Assembly (NCBI GenBank): GCA_035443825.1
Contig: DAOMNN010000011.1
Coordinates: forward strand, 1 to 62,759
DNA length: 62,759 bases
Direction of reading: 5' to 3'
Source of the DNA: DAOMNN01 sp035443825
Lineage (GTDB): Bacteria > Pseudomonadota > Gammaproteobacteria > Burkholderiales > Rhodocyclaceae
Shown here: piece by piece, positions 36,134 to 45,534 of the stretch
Numbering within the stretch: the first letter of the stretch is position 1
How the letters are laid out: each line of letters opens with the position of its first letter
The notes under the pieces: generated by a model
What the model saw: the letters and a program-made list of their open reading frames with translations, nothing else
The model's database searches: none
Told to the model about the DNA's origin: nothing
Position numbers and translations under genes: made by a program

Positions 36134-36727
36134 TTAGTGGGCGTGCGCCGCGCCGTCCGCCGAGATGGCGTTGTGTACCTCCTCCAGATAGTGCACGTAG
36201 TTTACGTAGGCATCTACGAATGCCCGGCCTTCGGCGACGCTATCGGCCGCTTGCGCGCGCGCACTGGAGACGGTGGCAAAGCGCTCCCGGGCACTTTCCT
36301 TGAACTTGTGGGCGAACTTGTCGAGCAGCGCTTCGATCTCGCCGCCTTCGAGGGCCGCATCGGCCGCCCTCACGGCCGGATCGATGGACCCCGCCGGCTT
36401 GATCCCGGTGAACGGCGCACCTTCGGAGGCCCGGTGCACCTCGACGAGGGTTGCGAACAGTTGCCCGTCGGCCAGTTCCTGCGCATCGCCTCCAAGCTTG
36501 CGGACGCGGACGGCCTTGTCGAATACTGCCTTGATCCGGCCTTCATCGGCTTCCGGAACCCACTTCAGCAGTGGCGTCACGTCACCGGCCGACAAGGCCG
36601 CCTGCGCCTCGGTAATGACCGGCCCATCCAGGGCATCGCAATGTGCCGCAGCGGTACCCATCAGGGCAAAGTTCAACGCGGCGGCGGTGGCAAAGGCATA
36701 CAGGGTCTTGCTAAGTACGAGTTTCAT
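36134..36727 (-). CDS. Exported DUF6448-like protein
   Basis: The start at 36727 gives a signal peptide (MKLVLSKTLYAFATAAALNF… cut after AAA-HCD) and 197 residues. The mature protein begins HCDALDGPVI and is mainly helical (EAQAALSAGDVTPLLKWV, FKESARERFATVSSARAQA), ending with a His-rich AAHAH tail. The HCDxxDGPV start is characteristic of the DUF6448 family of periplasmic proteins with unknown function; metal binding by the N-terminal His-Cys and terminal histidines is conceivable. Confidence 0.7.
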   Translation of the reverse strand: MKLVLSKTLYAFATAAALNFALMGTAAAHCDALDGPVITEAQAALSAGDVTPLLKWVPEADEGRIKAVFDKAVRVRKLGGDAQELADGQLFATLVEVHRASEGAPFTGIKPAGSIDPAVRAADAALEGGEIEALLDKFAHKFKESARERFATVSSARAQAADSVAEGRAFVDAYVNYVHYLEEVHNAISADGAAHAH

Positions 36728-36987
36728 CAGAGTATTCCTTGTATCGAAGGGAGTTGTCGTTTCACTAGAAGGCGTTCGCAAAGGGAGCCGTTGGACCGCT
36801 TCCCGTTGCGCACTTGCCGAGGTCAATCTTATGGAAAAGGACCGATATGATCGTTCTGGAAACTGATCTCGTACGACACGAGGAAAGCAAGAAATATCCT
36901 TTAGTTCAGTGACATAGAGGTTCGTTCTTTGCCGTGCGAAAAGTCGAACCGCAGAAACTCAGGGAACGGCATCCGGAGACGGCGCTT

Positions 36988-38121
36988 CTAGCGCCGCTGC
37001 GACCGATACTGGCTCGGCGTCGTCCCCGTCGCCTTCTTGAAGGCGGTGTTGAACACCGATTTCGAATTGAAGCCCGCGTCGTACATGACGTCGAGGATGC
37101 TGGTCGTGCTACCCGCATCCTCGAGCAAGCGCCTGGCTTGCGCTACGCGATAGCCGCTCACGAACTCGAAGAAGTTCTGTCCGAACCCTTGGTTGATCGC
37201 CCGTGATAGCTCGCGGGGAGCCACTCCCAATTGGCGCGCAAGCTGTTCGACGGTGAGGTTGGGGTTGAGGTGGGGACGGCTCTCCTCCATGTGACGGCTG
37301 ACGCGCTCGATCAGCGCGGCGTCGGGTACGTGAGGCGTACCGGCCTGACGGTCGGTCGCGAGCAGATCCGCCTCTTCAGCGCTCAAGCCCGAGAAAACGA
37401 CGGGTTGTCGCAGTGCGTTGAGAAGCAGGTAGTTGATGAACAGGAAGCCGGTCACCGCACCGGTGGCGACGACCCACTCGTTACCTGCAGCGCCGATGAA
37501 CACGTGTGCGGACAGGCAGTAGATCATGCTGACCGTCCAGACGAACGAATATCCGATCAGCAACGCACGCAGCCAGGCAAGTTGCTTGCTTTCGATGTTG
37601 GAGAAGATTTGTCGGACATCGCGCCCGAAGCGATTGATCGCACGAATCGTCGCGTAGAGATACCCGAGAAACACCAGGTGGATCGCAACGGCAAGCAACG
37701 GCGAAGTAAGCACCCCGGGATGGTCCCGTTGCATCAGGATCTGTAGCTTCACCTCTGTGGGCTGGACGTAGTATTCCACCAGAAAAATTGCGGAGACTAC
37801 CCAGAACAACAGGCTATGGACTACGTGTTCCGGCCGGAGCCGGAAGTCACGGTACATCAGCGATTTCGCGTAGAGAAAAAGCGTGCCTGCCTGCAGGAGC
37901 GCCACCAAAGTACCGAGGTAGGCGAGGCTCGGATGCTTGAGAGCCAGGCCTGTGCCATATAGGAAAATCTCGAACAGCCAGCCAGCGAAGCAGACCACTG
38001 TTACGAACAGCAGCCGGTTGCTGACCAGACTGAAATTGGACGGAAACAGCAGGAAGGCCGCAAGCGCCAGGGACTGGATGATGCTCGTGAGGAGCAGGAC
38101 ATCGGCGATGCTCAGATACAT
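36988..38121 (-). CDS. Seven-helix membrane AraC-type regulator
   Basis: The 377-residue protein (start chosen at 38121, MYLSIADVLLLTSI; an ATG at 38190 would add 23 residues) has seven membrane helices in about residues 5-240 followed by an AraC DNA-binding domain (about 280-377, LTVEQLARQLGVAPRELSRAINQGFGQNFFEFVSGYRV; ILDVMYDAGFNSKSVFNTAFKKATG). Such proteins could sense a membrane or extracellular signal and act on DNA without proteolysis. The target is not evident; the divergent gene is the haem-protein operon at 38496. Confidence 0.85.
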   Translation of the reverse strand: MYLSIADVLLLTSIIQSLALAAFLLFPSNFSLVSNRLLFVTVVCFAGWLFEIFLYGTGLALKHPSLAYLGTLVALLQAGTLFLYAKSLMYRDFRLRPEHVVHSLLFWVVSAIFLVEYYVQPTEVKLQILMQRDHPGVLTSPLLAVAIHLVFLGYLYATIRAINRFGRDVRQIFSNIESKQLAWLRALLIGYSFVWTVSMIYCLSAHVFIGAAGNEWVVATGAVTGFLFINYLLLNALRQPVVFSGLSAEEADLLATDRQAGTPHVPDAALIERVSRHMEESRPHLNPNLTVEQLARQLGVAPRELSRAINQGFGQNFFEFVSGYRVAQARRLLEDAGSTTSILDVMYDAGFNSKSVFNTAFKKATGTTPSQYRSQRR

Positions 38122-38495
38122 GCCACGGTCCGATTGGTTCGTGAACGGAACAGGACGCAACGCAGCACCGCGCTGCACCGTACCCTGCATTCCATTCGGC
38201 GCAAACCCTCAATGGATGGATCGATTACGGGCTGAAAACACGGCCAGACGGGACGTTCGCGTTCGGTACAGTGCATTGCGACCGGATTCTAGCGGAAATC
38301 CTCCACCGATAGCCCAACTCATCCTCAAGCCGCGTAGCAGCATTCCGCCGTTTCCCCCGATACCCCAGGTCTCCGCACCGGAAATACTTTTGAAACAATC
38401 GGGAAAGATCTGACTGATACGTTTCCCTACGCCCGGAACCCGTCCGGGCACCGCGGCCCATCCCGGGCCGACATATTTCTGCACCGGGGGGGGAC
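38122..38495. other. 374-bp divergent intergenic region
   Basis: The region lies between the membrane AraC regulator and the DOMON operon and should contain both promoters. A hairpin CGGCCC-N5-GGGCCG lies at 38454-38470 in the likely leader of the operon, and a G-rich ribosome-binding site (38486-38493) precedes the ATG. Confidence 0.45.
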
Positions 38496-39911
38496 ATGGA
38501 CAGATCAGTCGTATCGCTGGGGCTGTTGGGGGCCGCGTTGGGGGCTCTCGGCCTGGTATGGATCAACAACGGCCAGGGGATCGTCGGCGACGATCACGAC
38601 CGGCACATCGCAATTCCCGACGAACTCATGATGCCGCTTCAGGTGCGGGCGGCGTATGACGGCGAACGCATCCTGTTCCAGTACCGCTGGCCAGCGGAAC
38701 GTCCGGGCATCCACATGGACGTCTATCGCTACGAAGGGGGGCAGTGGATCAAGTACGGTGAGGACATCCCCGGCCCGCAGGAGCACCCGTTCCTGGAAGA
38801 TCGCGTCGCGATGATGGTCGATGACGGCAGCGTACCCGAGTTCTCCCGCTACGGCGGCTACATCACGATCGGCGACGGTCTCGACGGCATGACCGACGCG
38901 GCCGACGAGGACGAGGTCGAAGCGCACCCATGGCTGGGCGCCGCACGCAAGCAGGACGTCGTCACCAAGTACCTCCCGCAGACGCGAAAGCATCCCGGCG
39001 AGTGGGGGTCGGTCGTCGCCGAGGAGCGGCTCAAGGCGCAGCGCGAAGCCGGCTACTTCCTCGACTTCTGGCACTGGCGCGGGCACCGTGGCAACGCATT
39101 GGGATTCGCCGATGACCAGTACGTTGCCGACATCCGGGGCGGCGATGCCGGCCGTAGCGGTTGGTCCACCAACTGGGATGCCGAGGCCAAGCGTCCGAAG
39201 TTCATGTACGACCCGGCCAGTACCGGTCGTCGCGCGAACAAGTGGGACGACCTGGTCAGCGGACGGGTCGGCCAGGACGATGTCTATTACCTGAGTCCCG
39301 ACACGATGATCGAGTTCGACCCCGATCACGCTTGGCAAGAGGGCGATACGCTGCCCCGGCGCCTCGTGCGCAACTACGAAGGATCGCGCGCCGACATCCT
39401 CACCTCCGGACGCGGCCGCTGGGAGAATGGCTTCTGGGAGGTGACCCTGGAGCGCCTGATGGACACGGGCAATCCGCTCGAGGACAAGATCTTCCGCGAA
39501 GGCGGCGTCTACGACATCGCGATGGCCGTCCACCGCCACGCCACCGGCCTGCGCTGGCATTACGTTTCTTTGCCGCTGACCGTCGGTCTCGGGCGCGAAG
39601 CGACCGTGGTCGCCGAACGTTTCACCGGCGCTGCCCCGGCGTGGAACCAGCCCTGGCACACGGTCAAGCTGTTCTATCCGGGACAGGTCAACTGGCCTTT
39701 GCTGATCAGCCAGCGCCACGCAGGCAAGCCGATGATCGAGCGCGGCGTGCCGGTCAAGCACTACCACAACGAGGAGCAACTCGCGCGCTACGGCATCGAG
39801 ATCGAGTTCGACGAGCCGATTCGTAGTCAGTGGCGCCTGACCCTGCTCGCCGGGCTGTTCATGTTCGTCGGTGTGGGCTTCGGCCTGACCCGGCTTCAGC
39901 GCAAGAACTGA
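38496..39911 (+). CDS. Membrane-tethered ethylbenzene-dehydrogenase-like haem (DOMON) protein
   Basis: The 471-residue protein has an uncleaved N-terminal helix (about 5-24) and a C-terminal helix (about 447-466, LTLLAGLFMFVGVGFGL), with a large periplasmic part between. That part follows the ethylbenzene dehydrogenase gamma/EB_dh DOMON family: PLQVRAAYDGERILFQYRW start, WHWRGHRGNALGFADDQYVADIR (about 187-210) and WEVTLERLM near the end, with Met and His/Lys candidates for b-haem ligands. In molybdenum dehydrogenases this subunit passes electrons, but no catalytic alpha/beta subunit is present here. Confidence 0.75.
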   Translation: MDRSVVSLGLLGAALGALGLVWINNGQGIVGDDHDRHIAIPDELMMPLQVRAAYDGERILFQYRWPAERPGIHMDVYRYEGGQWIKYGEDIPGPQEHPFLEDRVAMMVDDGSVPEFSRYGGYITIGDGLDGMTDAADEDEVEAHPWLGAARKQDVVTKYLPQTRKHPGEWGSVVAEERLKAQREAGYFLDFWHWRGHRGNALGFADDQYVADIRGGDAGRSGWSTNWDAEAKRPKFMYDPASTGRRANKWDDLVSGRVGQDDVYYLSPDTMIEFDPDHAWQEGDTLPRRLVRNYEGSRADILTSGRGRWENGFWEVTLERLMDTGNPLEDKIFREGGVYDIAMAVHRHATGLRWHYVSLPLTVGLGREATVVAERFTGAAPAWNQPWHTVKLFYPGQVNWPLLISQRHAGKPMIERGVPVKHYHNEEQLARYGIEIEFDEPIRSQWRLTLLAGLFMFVGVGFGLTRLQRKN

Positions 39912-39924
39912 GGAGATCACCACG

Positions 39925-40482
39925 ATGGCACCGTATCACCACCTGCTGGCGCACTTTCCGATCGCGCTTCTGAGCCTGGCCTTCTTTATCATCCTGATGC
40001 GCGGTTTCTCTTCGAGCGAACTGGCGCGGCGATTCGACGCGGTCCTGCCCCACCTCCTGCTGCTGGGGCTCGCCGTAGGGCTCGTGACGCTCGCTACCGG
40101 CCTCATCATCTGGCCTAGCGAGGCGACGACAACCTCCCCGATGGGGCGCAACAAGATCCTGATCTCGGTCTGGATGATCGCCTGCTGGGGCGTCGTTCTG
40201 GCACTTCGCTGGCGCGGGGGTCAGGACCTGTGGAACGGACCGGGCCGTGCCCTCATGCTCGGCTTCGGCACGATGGGCATGATTCTGCTCGCCACCACAG
40301 GCACGCTGGGTGGGCACCTGCTCGGTTCGCCCTCGCGCCTCACCGGACTGTTCCGGGAGATCGGCTGGGAGGTGTATCACACCTACTACGCACCGGACTG
40401 GGTCCTGCTCGTACTCGTGGCCGTCGGCGCTGCGGGCGTGGCCGTCGGCCTGTTCGGGGCACGCAGCAGGCCCGCCGCATAA
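39925..40482 (+). CDS. DUF2231-like membrane protein, possible cytochrome b
   Basis: The 185-residue product has four membrane helices. Histidines sit near membrane faces: His5, His6 and His10 in MAPYHHLLAHFPIALL, one in TGTLGGHLLG and one in WEVYHTYYAP. The first motif (HPIHVALVHFPI-like) is characteristic of DUF2231 proteins. It lies 13 bases after the DOMON gene with an AGGAGATC site, so a shared complex is likely. A role as quinone-linked haem b protein is inferred from the histidine placement. Confidence 0.7.
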   Translation: MAPYHHLLAHFPIALLSLAFFIILMRGFSSSELARRFDAVLPHLLLLGLAVGLVTLATGLIIWPSEATTTSPMGRNKILISVWMIACWGVVLALRWRGGQDLWNGPGRALMLGFGTMGMILLATTGTLGGHLLGSPSRLTGLFREIGWEVYHTYYAPDWVLLVLVAVGAAGVAVGLFGARSRPAA

Positions 40483-40587
40483 GTCCCCGGGCAACCTGCA
40501 TTCCATTCAAGGGAAACCGAGGCATCGGACGCAGGGCGCACCGATGCCCGCCACGCAGCACCCATTTCAATCAAAGGGGGAAATCGA

Positions 40588-41307
40588 ATGAGCAAGTTCA
40601 CTTCAAGACGAAAGTCGGCGATCCGCACCATGACCGTCGCCGCGTTTCTGTCCGTGCTGCTCGTCCAGCCGGTGTGGGCCGAGCGCCCGATGGCCGTGGA
40701 CGATGCCGGCACGCTCGATCGCGGCGGCGCCAAGCTGGAATTCGGATGGAGCAGGGACGACCGGGCGCGCGGGTGGGATGCAGCAGCCGGCTTCGCACCG
40801 ATCGACAATCTGGAGCTCGAGATCGCATTCGAACGTGCACGCGACCACGATACCAGCCCTCGCACACGGCTCTCGGGCGTCGGATTCGCGGCCAAGTGGG
40901 TGCCCCTGCAGGCCGAATCCGGCCTGTCCGCCGGTCTCAAGCTCGAGTTCGGACGCGCTCGGGCGGACGATCGGGTCGGCAACAAGGAAACGGCCCGCAC
41001 CCGAGGCCTGCTGGGCCTGGCAAGCTGGGCGTTCGAGTCCGGGCAGATCATCCATCTCAACCTGGGCCGCGAGTGGGAGCGCATCGACGGTGACACCGAG
41101 GCCGTCAACGTCTGGGGGTTGGGCTTCGAACAGCCGCTGGCCGAATCCGTCCAGCTCACGTTGGAGATCTTCGGCGCCGAACACAGCCGCCCGGACAAGC
41201 AGGTCGGACTGCGCTGGGAAGTCGCCGACGGCCTGAAACTGAGCGTCGCCGCCGGGCGCGGCAACAAGCGCCGTTTCGCCAACGCCGGCATCGCGTGGGA
41301 GTTCTGA
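40588..41307 (+). CDS. Outer-membrane beta-barrel-like protein
   Basis: A signal peptide (MSKFTSRRKSAIRTMTVAAF… cut after VWA-ERP) leads into 209 mature residues of alternating polar/hydrophobic strands (KLEFGWSRDD, LELEIAFERA, GLKLEFGRAR, IIHLNLGREWER) and a terminal phenylalanine in AGIAWEF, the usual outer-membrane targeting signal. Eight to ten strands would fit. No named porin family is recognised. It is the third gene of the DOMON unit. Confidence 0.7.
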   Translation: MSKFTSRRKSAIRTMTVAAFLSVLLVQPVWAERPMAVDDAGTLDRGGAKLEFGWSRDDRARGWDAAAGFAPIDNLELEIAFERARDHDTSPRTRLSGVGFAAKWVPLQAESGLSAGLKLEFGRARADDRVGNKETARTRGLLGLASWAFESGQIIHLNLGREWERIDGDTEAVNVWGLGFEQPLAESVQLTLEIFGAEHSRPDKQVGLRWEVADGLKLSVAAGRGNKRRFANAGIAWEF

Positions 41308-41334
41308 AAAACCCGTACACGTGCCCTGGTGTGA

Positions 41335-42705
41335 TCAAGCCCCCTGCGCCCGCACCGCTGCGACGGCGCGCGGCGGGGGCGCCTCCGAAACATGCAGCCG
41401 GCTTCCGGAGGGAATCGCCAGCACCGCTTCCGAGCCCCCTCCTTCCCTTGCACGCAGGGATATCTCCCAACCATTGGCGTCAGCCAGTTGCCGCGCGATG
41501 GCCAGCCCCAGACCCGACCCTCCAGTCGCAACATTGCGTGACTGCTCGAGCCGATGGAACGGCCGGAAGATGGCCTCCCGATCGCCGTCCGGAATACCCA
41601 GCCCGCGATCCGCGATACACACCACGCATCGGTCGCGCTCGCACCGCTGTGTCACCGTCACCGGGTGCCCTCCACCATAGCGCACGGCATTGTCCAGAAG
41701 GTTGGCGAGAATGCGCCGCAGCGCGAGCGGCTGCGCGAGAACGATGCACGCATGGCGCCCCACCCACTCGCAGCGTCCACCGATCCGGGTCACGCCGTCG
41801 ATCAACTCCTCGATCACGGCGCTGATCTCGAGTTCTTCCACGGACTCCCCGGAAAATCCCTTGCCGATCTCCAGGAAGCGGGCGATGAGGCGGTCCATCT
41901 CCTCGATATCTCGGCGCAGGCCGGCCGCGAGCTTGGGGTTGGTGTCGGGCGAGAGCATTTCGACCGCAAACTGCATGCGGGCGAGCGGCGTGCGCAGGTC
42001 GTGCGAAACGCCAACGAGCAGCGTCGTTCGCCCGGCCAGCAACTCCCGCACCTGCGTGTTCATGTGGTTGAAAGTCAAGGTCAGCTGCGCGATCTCGTCC
42101 GGTCCGGTGGCCGGCAGGGCGTCGGGAAACTCGCCATGCCCGATGCGCCGTGCCACGTCGACGAGTCGGCGCAGCGGCTGGTTGATGCGCCGAACGAACA
42201 CCATCGCCGTACCGAACGCGAGCACCGATCCGAGCGCGAGCATGAGATACAGCGTCACCATCGGATCGGCACCGATCCGATCTGCACTGAAGCCAACGCG
42301 TACCGACTCGCTCTCGACCGGTACGTCCACCCAGTACCAGGTCCCGTGCCGATCAGTGAGCACCTCGGACGACGTCCCGGTACGGCGCTCCATAGCCTCC
42401 GCCAACGCGACGACGTACGGAGAGGACGCGTTGTCGAGCGGCACGAGGCCCGTGACCGGGGGGTCGAGCCGCAACCCATGCTCGTGCGCGAGGCGGTCCA
42501 CAAACTCGGGTCGGTCAGGCACCCAGCGATTGCTCCAGGACTCCGCCGTGAGCACCATCATTGCTGCGAGATCGTCAGCCGAACGCCTGACCATCGGCAT
42601 GAACAGGTAGTAGCCGAGGAAGGCGTGGGTCAACAGATCGTAGACCAGAATGGCGACCCCGATCGCCGCGGCCGTGCGGGCGAAGAGGCTTCGGAACAGT
42701 CTCAT
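41335..42705 (-). CDS. EnvZ-like sensor histidine kinase
   Basis: The start at 42705 forms ATGA with the upstream regulator stop and gives 456 residues. Two membrane helices (about 10-36 and 150-170) flank a periplasmic sensor; HAMP, HisKA with LVGVSHDLRTPLARM (His near 230) and an ATPase domain with LANLLDNAVRYGG follow. The layout, and its RR partner, match the EnvZ/OmpR group. It is convergent with the barrel gene at 40588, suggesting envelope-related control. Confidence 0.88.
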   Translation of the reverse strand: MRLFRSLFARTAAAIGVAILVYDLLTHAFLGYYLFMPMVRRSADDLAAMMVLTAESWSNRWVPDRPEFVDRLAHEHGLRLDPPVTGLVPLDNASSPYVVALAEAMERRTGTSSEVLTDRHGTWYWVDVPVESESVRVGFSADRIGADPMVTLYLMLALGSVLAFGTAMVFVRRINQPLRRLVDVARRIGHGEFPDALPATGPDEIAQLTLTFNHMNTQVRELLAGRTTLLVGVSHDLRTPLARMQFAVEMLSPDTNPKLAAGLRRDIEEMDRLIARFLEIGKGFSGESVEELEISAVIEELIDGVTRIGGRCEWVGRHACIVLAQPLALRRILANLLDNAVRYGGGHPVTVTQRCERDRCVVCIADRGLGIPDGDREAIFRPFHRLEQSRNVATGGSGLGLAIARQLADANGWEISLRAREGGGSEAVLAIPSGSRLHVSEAPPPRAVAAVRAQGA

Positions 42706-43439
42706 CGGGGCTCTCCTCCCGGCGGGTCTGGCAGAAATATGTAGCCCTCTCCCCACACAGTGCGGATATATGCCGGTGCAGCCGGATCGGCTTCGATTTT
42801 GCGGCGCAGGCGTGCAATGCGCACGTCGATGCTGCGATCGAAGGGCGTGCGGTCGTAGCCGCTGAGCAGTTCAAGCAGCTGGTCTCGGGTCAGCACGCGA
42901 TTCGGATGCTCGACAAAGACGCGCAGCAGGGCATAGTCGCCGGCGGTCAGGCCGATCTCGTTACCATCGCGCGCGAGATGATGGGTCTGCAGATCCAGGC
43001 GGAACGGGCCGAAACGGCAGATCCGCCCCGGACCTTCGCCAGTAGGCCTCCGGCCCCGATGCGATCGGCGCAGCACGGCGCGAATGCGTGCGAGCAGTTC
43101 GCGCGGGCTGCATGGCTTGGCCAGATAGTCGTCGGCACCGACCTCGAGGCCGACCACACGATCGATCTCCTCGCCGCGCGCGGACAGCATGATCACCGGG
43201 CAGCCCCCCCGCGCCCGCAGCCGATGGGCCAGCGTCAGGCCGTCCTCGCCAGGCAGCATAAGATCGAGGATGATCAGATCAGGGTCATGACTGCGCAACC
43301 AGGCTTCCATCTCAACCCCGTCGCCGACCGAGGCCGTCTTGTAGCCCTGTTGTGCGAGGTATTGTTCCAGAAGATCCCGAAGATCACGGTCGTCATCGAC
43401 GATCAGGATCTGGTCGCATGCCGAACTCATCGGATCCAT
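42702..43439 (-). CDS. OmpR-like response regulator
   Basis: The 245-residue product (a second ATG at 43430 is equally possible) has a receiver with IVDDD acidic pair, phospho-acceptor Asp in LIILDLMLPGEDG, and LAKPCSPREL, where the conserved Lys-Pro is followed by Cys instead of the usual Phe. The winged-helix domain follows (LTAGDYALLRVFVEHPNRVLTRDQLLELL). It is translationally coupled to the kinase. It most resembles OmpR. Confidence 0.9.
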   Translation of the reverse strand: MDPMSSACDQILIVDDDRDLRDLLEQYLAQQGYKTASVGDGVEMEAWLRSHDPDLIILDLMLPGEDGLTLAHRLRARGGCPVIMLSARGEEIDRVVGLEVGADDYLAKPCSPRELLARIRAVLRRSHRGRRPTGEGPGRICRFGPFRLDLQTHHLARDGNEIGLTAGDYALLRVFVEHPNRVLTRDQLLELLSGYDRTPFDRSIDVRIARLRRKIEADPAAPAYIRTVWGEGYIFLPDPPGGEPR

Positions 43440-43480
43440 TCATGTTCATCCGAAAAACTGTATCGCTGCCCGAACCACGA

Positions 43481-44863
43481 TCACGCCTGCGGCAAGCGCA
43501 GGCGCACACGCAATCCCCCCGCGGGTGCGGCATCAAGGTCGATGTCACCGCCGTAAAGTAGCGCGAGGTCGCGTACGATGGCCAGCCCCAGGCCCGATCC
43601 CGGTCGCTGTTCGTCGGCGCGCACGCCTCGCTCGAGCACGGCCTCCCGCACCGACGCCTCGAGCCCCGGGCCGTCGTCCTCGACCGTCACCAGCAACTGC
43701 CCGTCCTGCGCCGCCACGCGCACGTCGACACGACTCGCCGCCCACTTGCACGCGTTGTCGAGCAGATTGCCGAGCATTTCCTGCAGGTCCTGCTCCTCTC
43801 CCCGGAAAGCCAGCGTCCCGGGAACATCGCCGAGCGCAATTTGCAGGCCGCGTACGACATGGACCCGCTCCATGACGCGGACCAGGGCTTCCAGCACCGG
43901 TCGGACCGCGGTTCGTTGCCCCGGGATCTGCACGGCAGCCGCGGCACGCGCACGCGCGAGGTGATGATCGACCTGAACCTGGGCGAGGGCGACCTGCTCG
44001 GCCACCATGCGCGCCAGCGCGCTGTCGTCGCGAGCCGCAGCGTTCGCGAGCACCGCCAGCGGCGTCTTGATGGCATGGGCGAGATTGCCGGCCTGGGTGC
44101 GCGCACGCGCCACGACTTCTGCGTTGCGCGTCAGCACGCCGTTGAACTCGTCGACCAGTGGCTGGATCTCCGATGGGAAACGCCCTTCGATTGCGGCGCT
44201 GCGGCCATCGTGCACCTGCGCCAGCCCATCACGGAGCCGTTCCAGCGGCTTCCACGCGGTGCGCACCTGCACGACGACCGCGCCCACCAGCCCCAGTGAC
44301 AGTGCACCGAGTGCGAAAACGAGAAGGTCGTTGAAGCGCGCTACCGGTTCGTTGATAAGTTCCTCGCTGGCTGCGACGATGAGGCGCAGCGCCTGATCCG
44401 GGTACTCCGCCGGTCGCAAAACCTGTTCGATCATCCGCAGCGGTTCGTCGTTCGGCCCGCGCACATGATGGACGTGCATCTCGCCGTCGACCAGCGCATC
44501 CGGCGGAACGGCCAGCACGGCATCCCACAGTGAACGCGAGCGCAACAACGCGACGGTCTCGGGCGTGCCACCCGGCTCCATCCGGTCGACCTGCCAGTAC
44601 AGGCCGGACAAGGGCCGGGTCAGGCGTGGGTCGCTGAGCGGTGCGCGCAGCTGTGGCGCCTGCGCTTCGTCGAAAACGAGGTTCGCGGCCAGTTGGTCGA
44701 GATGGGTGCCCAGTTCGGCATCGAACTGGCGCGAGACGTGCTGGTTGAACAGGGATGACAATCCCCACCCGGCCGCCAGTACGGTCAGCACGATCCAGAC
44801 CAGTGTGCCCGCGAGCAATCGAAGGCGCAGGGAGCCACGCCAGCGTTCCAAGCCGCCGTACAT
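43481..44863 (-). CDS. PhoQ-like sensor histidine kinase
   Basis: The start at 44863 has a GGGGTGAACGG site and lies five bases after the regulator stop; an ATG at 44884 would overlap it. The 460-residue protein has a first helix near 18-40, a periplasmic sensor with acidic patches, a second helix near 185-205, HAMP-like segment, HisKA with QAGNLAHAIKTPLAVL and ATPase domain (LGNLLDNACKWA, EDDGPGL, GSGLGLAIV). The HAIKTPL form and ATPase sequence follow the PhoQ-type group seen beside PepSY genes in betaproteobacteria. Confidence 0.88.
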   Translation of the reverse strand: MYGGLERWRGSLRLRLLAGTLVWIVLTVLAAGWGLSSLFNQHVSRQFDAELGTHLDQLAANLVFDEAQAPQLRAPLSDPRLTRPLSGLYWQVDRMEPGGTPETVALLRSRSLWDAVLAVPPDALVDGEMHVHHVRGPNDEPLRMIEQVLRPAEYPDQALRLIVAASEELINEPVARFNDLLVFALGALSLGLVGAVVVQVRTAWKPLERLRDGLAQVHDGRSAAIEGRFPSEIQPLVDEFNGVLTRNAEVVARARTQAGNLAHAIKTPLAVLANAAARDDSALARMVAEQVALAQVQVDHHLARARAAAAVQIPGQRTAVRPVLEALVRVMERVHVVRGLQIALGDVPGTLAFRGEEQDLQEMLGNLLDNACKWAASRVDVRVAAQDGQLLVTVEDDGPGLEASVREAVLERGVRADEQRPGSGLGLAIVRDLALLYGGDIDLDAAPAGGLRVRLRLPQA

Positions 44864-44868
44864 TCCGT

Positions 44869-45534
44869 TCACCCCGACGGGCATGCAAGCCGATACCCGA
44901 GTCCGCGCACGGTCTCGATCAGTTCGGGCGGCAGCTTCTTGCGCAGACGTGCGACGAAGACCTCGATCGTGTTCGAATCGCGGTCGAAATCCTGCGCGTA
45001 AATGTGCTCCACCAGTTCGCTGCGCGAGACGACCTGCCCGGGACGGTGCATCAGATAGGCGAGCAGGCGGAACTCGTGGCTGGTAAGCGCGAGCGCCCGC
45101 CCGTCGACTGTCGCGCGGCTGCGACGGGTATCGAGCACGAGCGGCCCGCAGACCAGTTCTGCGCTGGCCTGGCCAGCGGCGCGGCGGATCAGCGCACGCA
45201 CCCGAGCGAGCAGCTCTTCCATGTGAAAGGGTTTGGTCAGGTAGTCGTCGGCCCCGGCGTCGATGCCCGCGACCTTCTCGTGCCACGCATCCCTGGCAGT
45301 GAGGATCAGCACCGGCATGGTGCGGCCGGCCGTGCGCCAGTGCTTGAGAACGGTGAGACCGTCCATCTTGGGCAGGCCGAGGTCCAGCACCACCGCGTCG
45401 TAGGACTCGATGTCGCCGGCGAAATGCGCGTCGTGACCGTTATCGGCGAGGTCCACCGCGTAGCCCGCGGCGGACAGGGCTTCCCGCAACTGCTCGGCCA
45501 GCATCGGTTCGTCCTCAACGACCAGTATGCGCAT
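44869..45534 (-). CDS. PhoP/QseB-like response regulator
   Basis: The 221-residue product has a receiver (VVEDEP acidic pair near 5-10; Asp51 in VVLDLGLPK; LTKPFHMEELLARV) and a winged-helix domain (LTSHEFRLLAYLMHRPGQVVSRSELVEHIY; EVFVARLRKKL). Its start overlaps the PepSY stop by one base (TGATG). Together the three genes form pepSY-RR-HK, and the four-element TGAAC site upstream is a plausible autoregulatory target. Confidence 0.9.
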   Translation of the reverse strand: MRILVVEDEPMLAEQLREALSAAGYAVDLADNGHDAHFAGDIESYDAVVLDLGLPKMDGLTVLKHWRTAGRTMPVLILTARDAWHEKVAGIDAGADDYLTKPFHMEELLARVRALIRRAAGQASAELVCGPLVLDTRRSRATVDGRALALTSHEFRLLAYLMHRPGQVVSRSELVEHIYAQDFDRDSNTIEVFVARLRKKLPPELIETVRGLGYRLACPSG

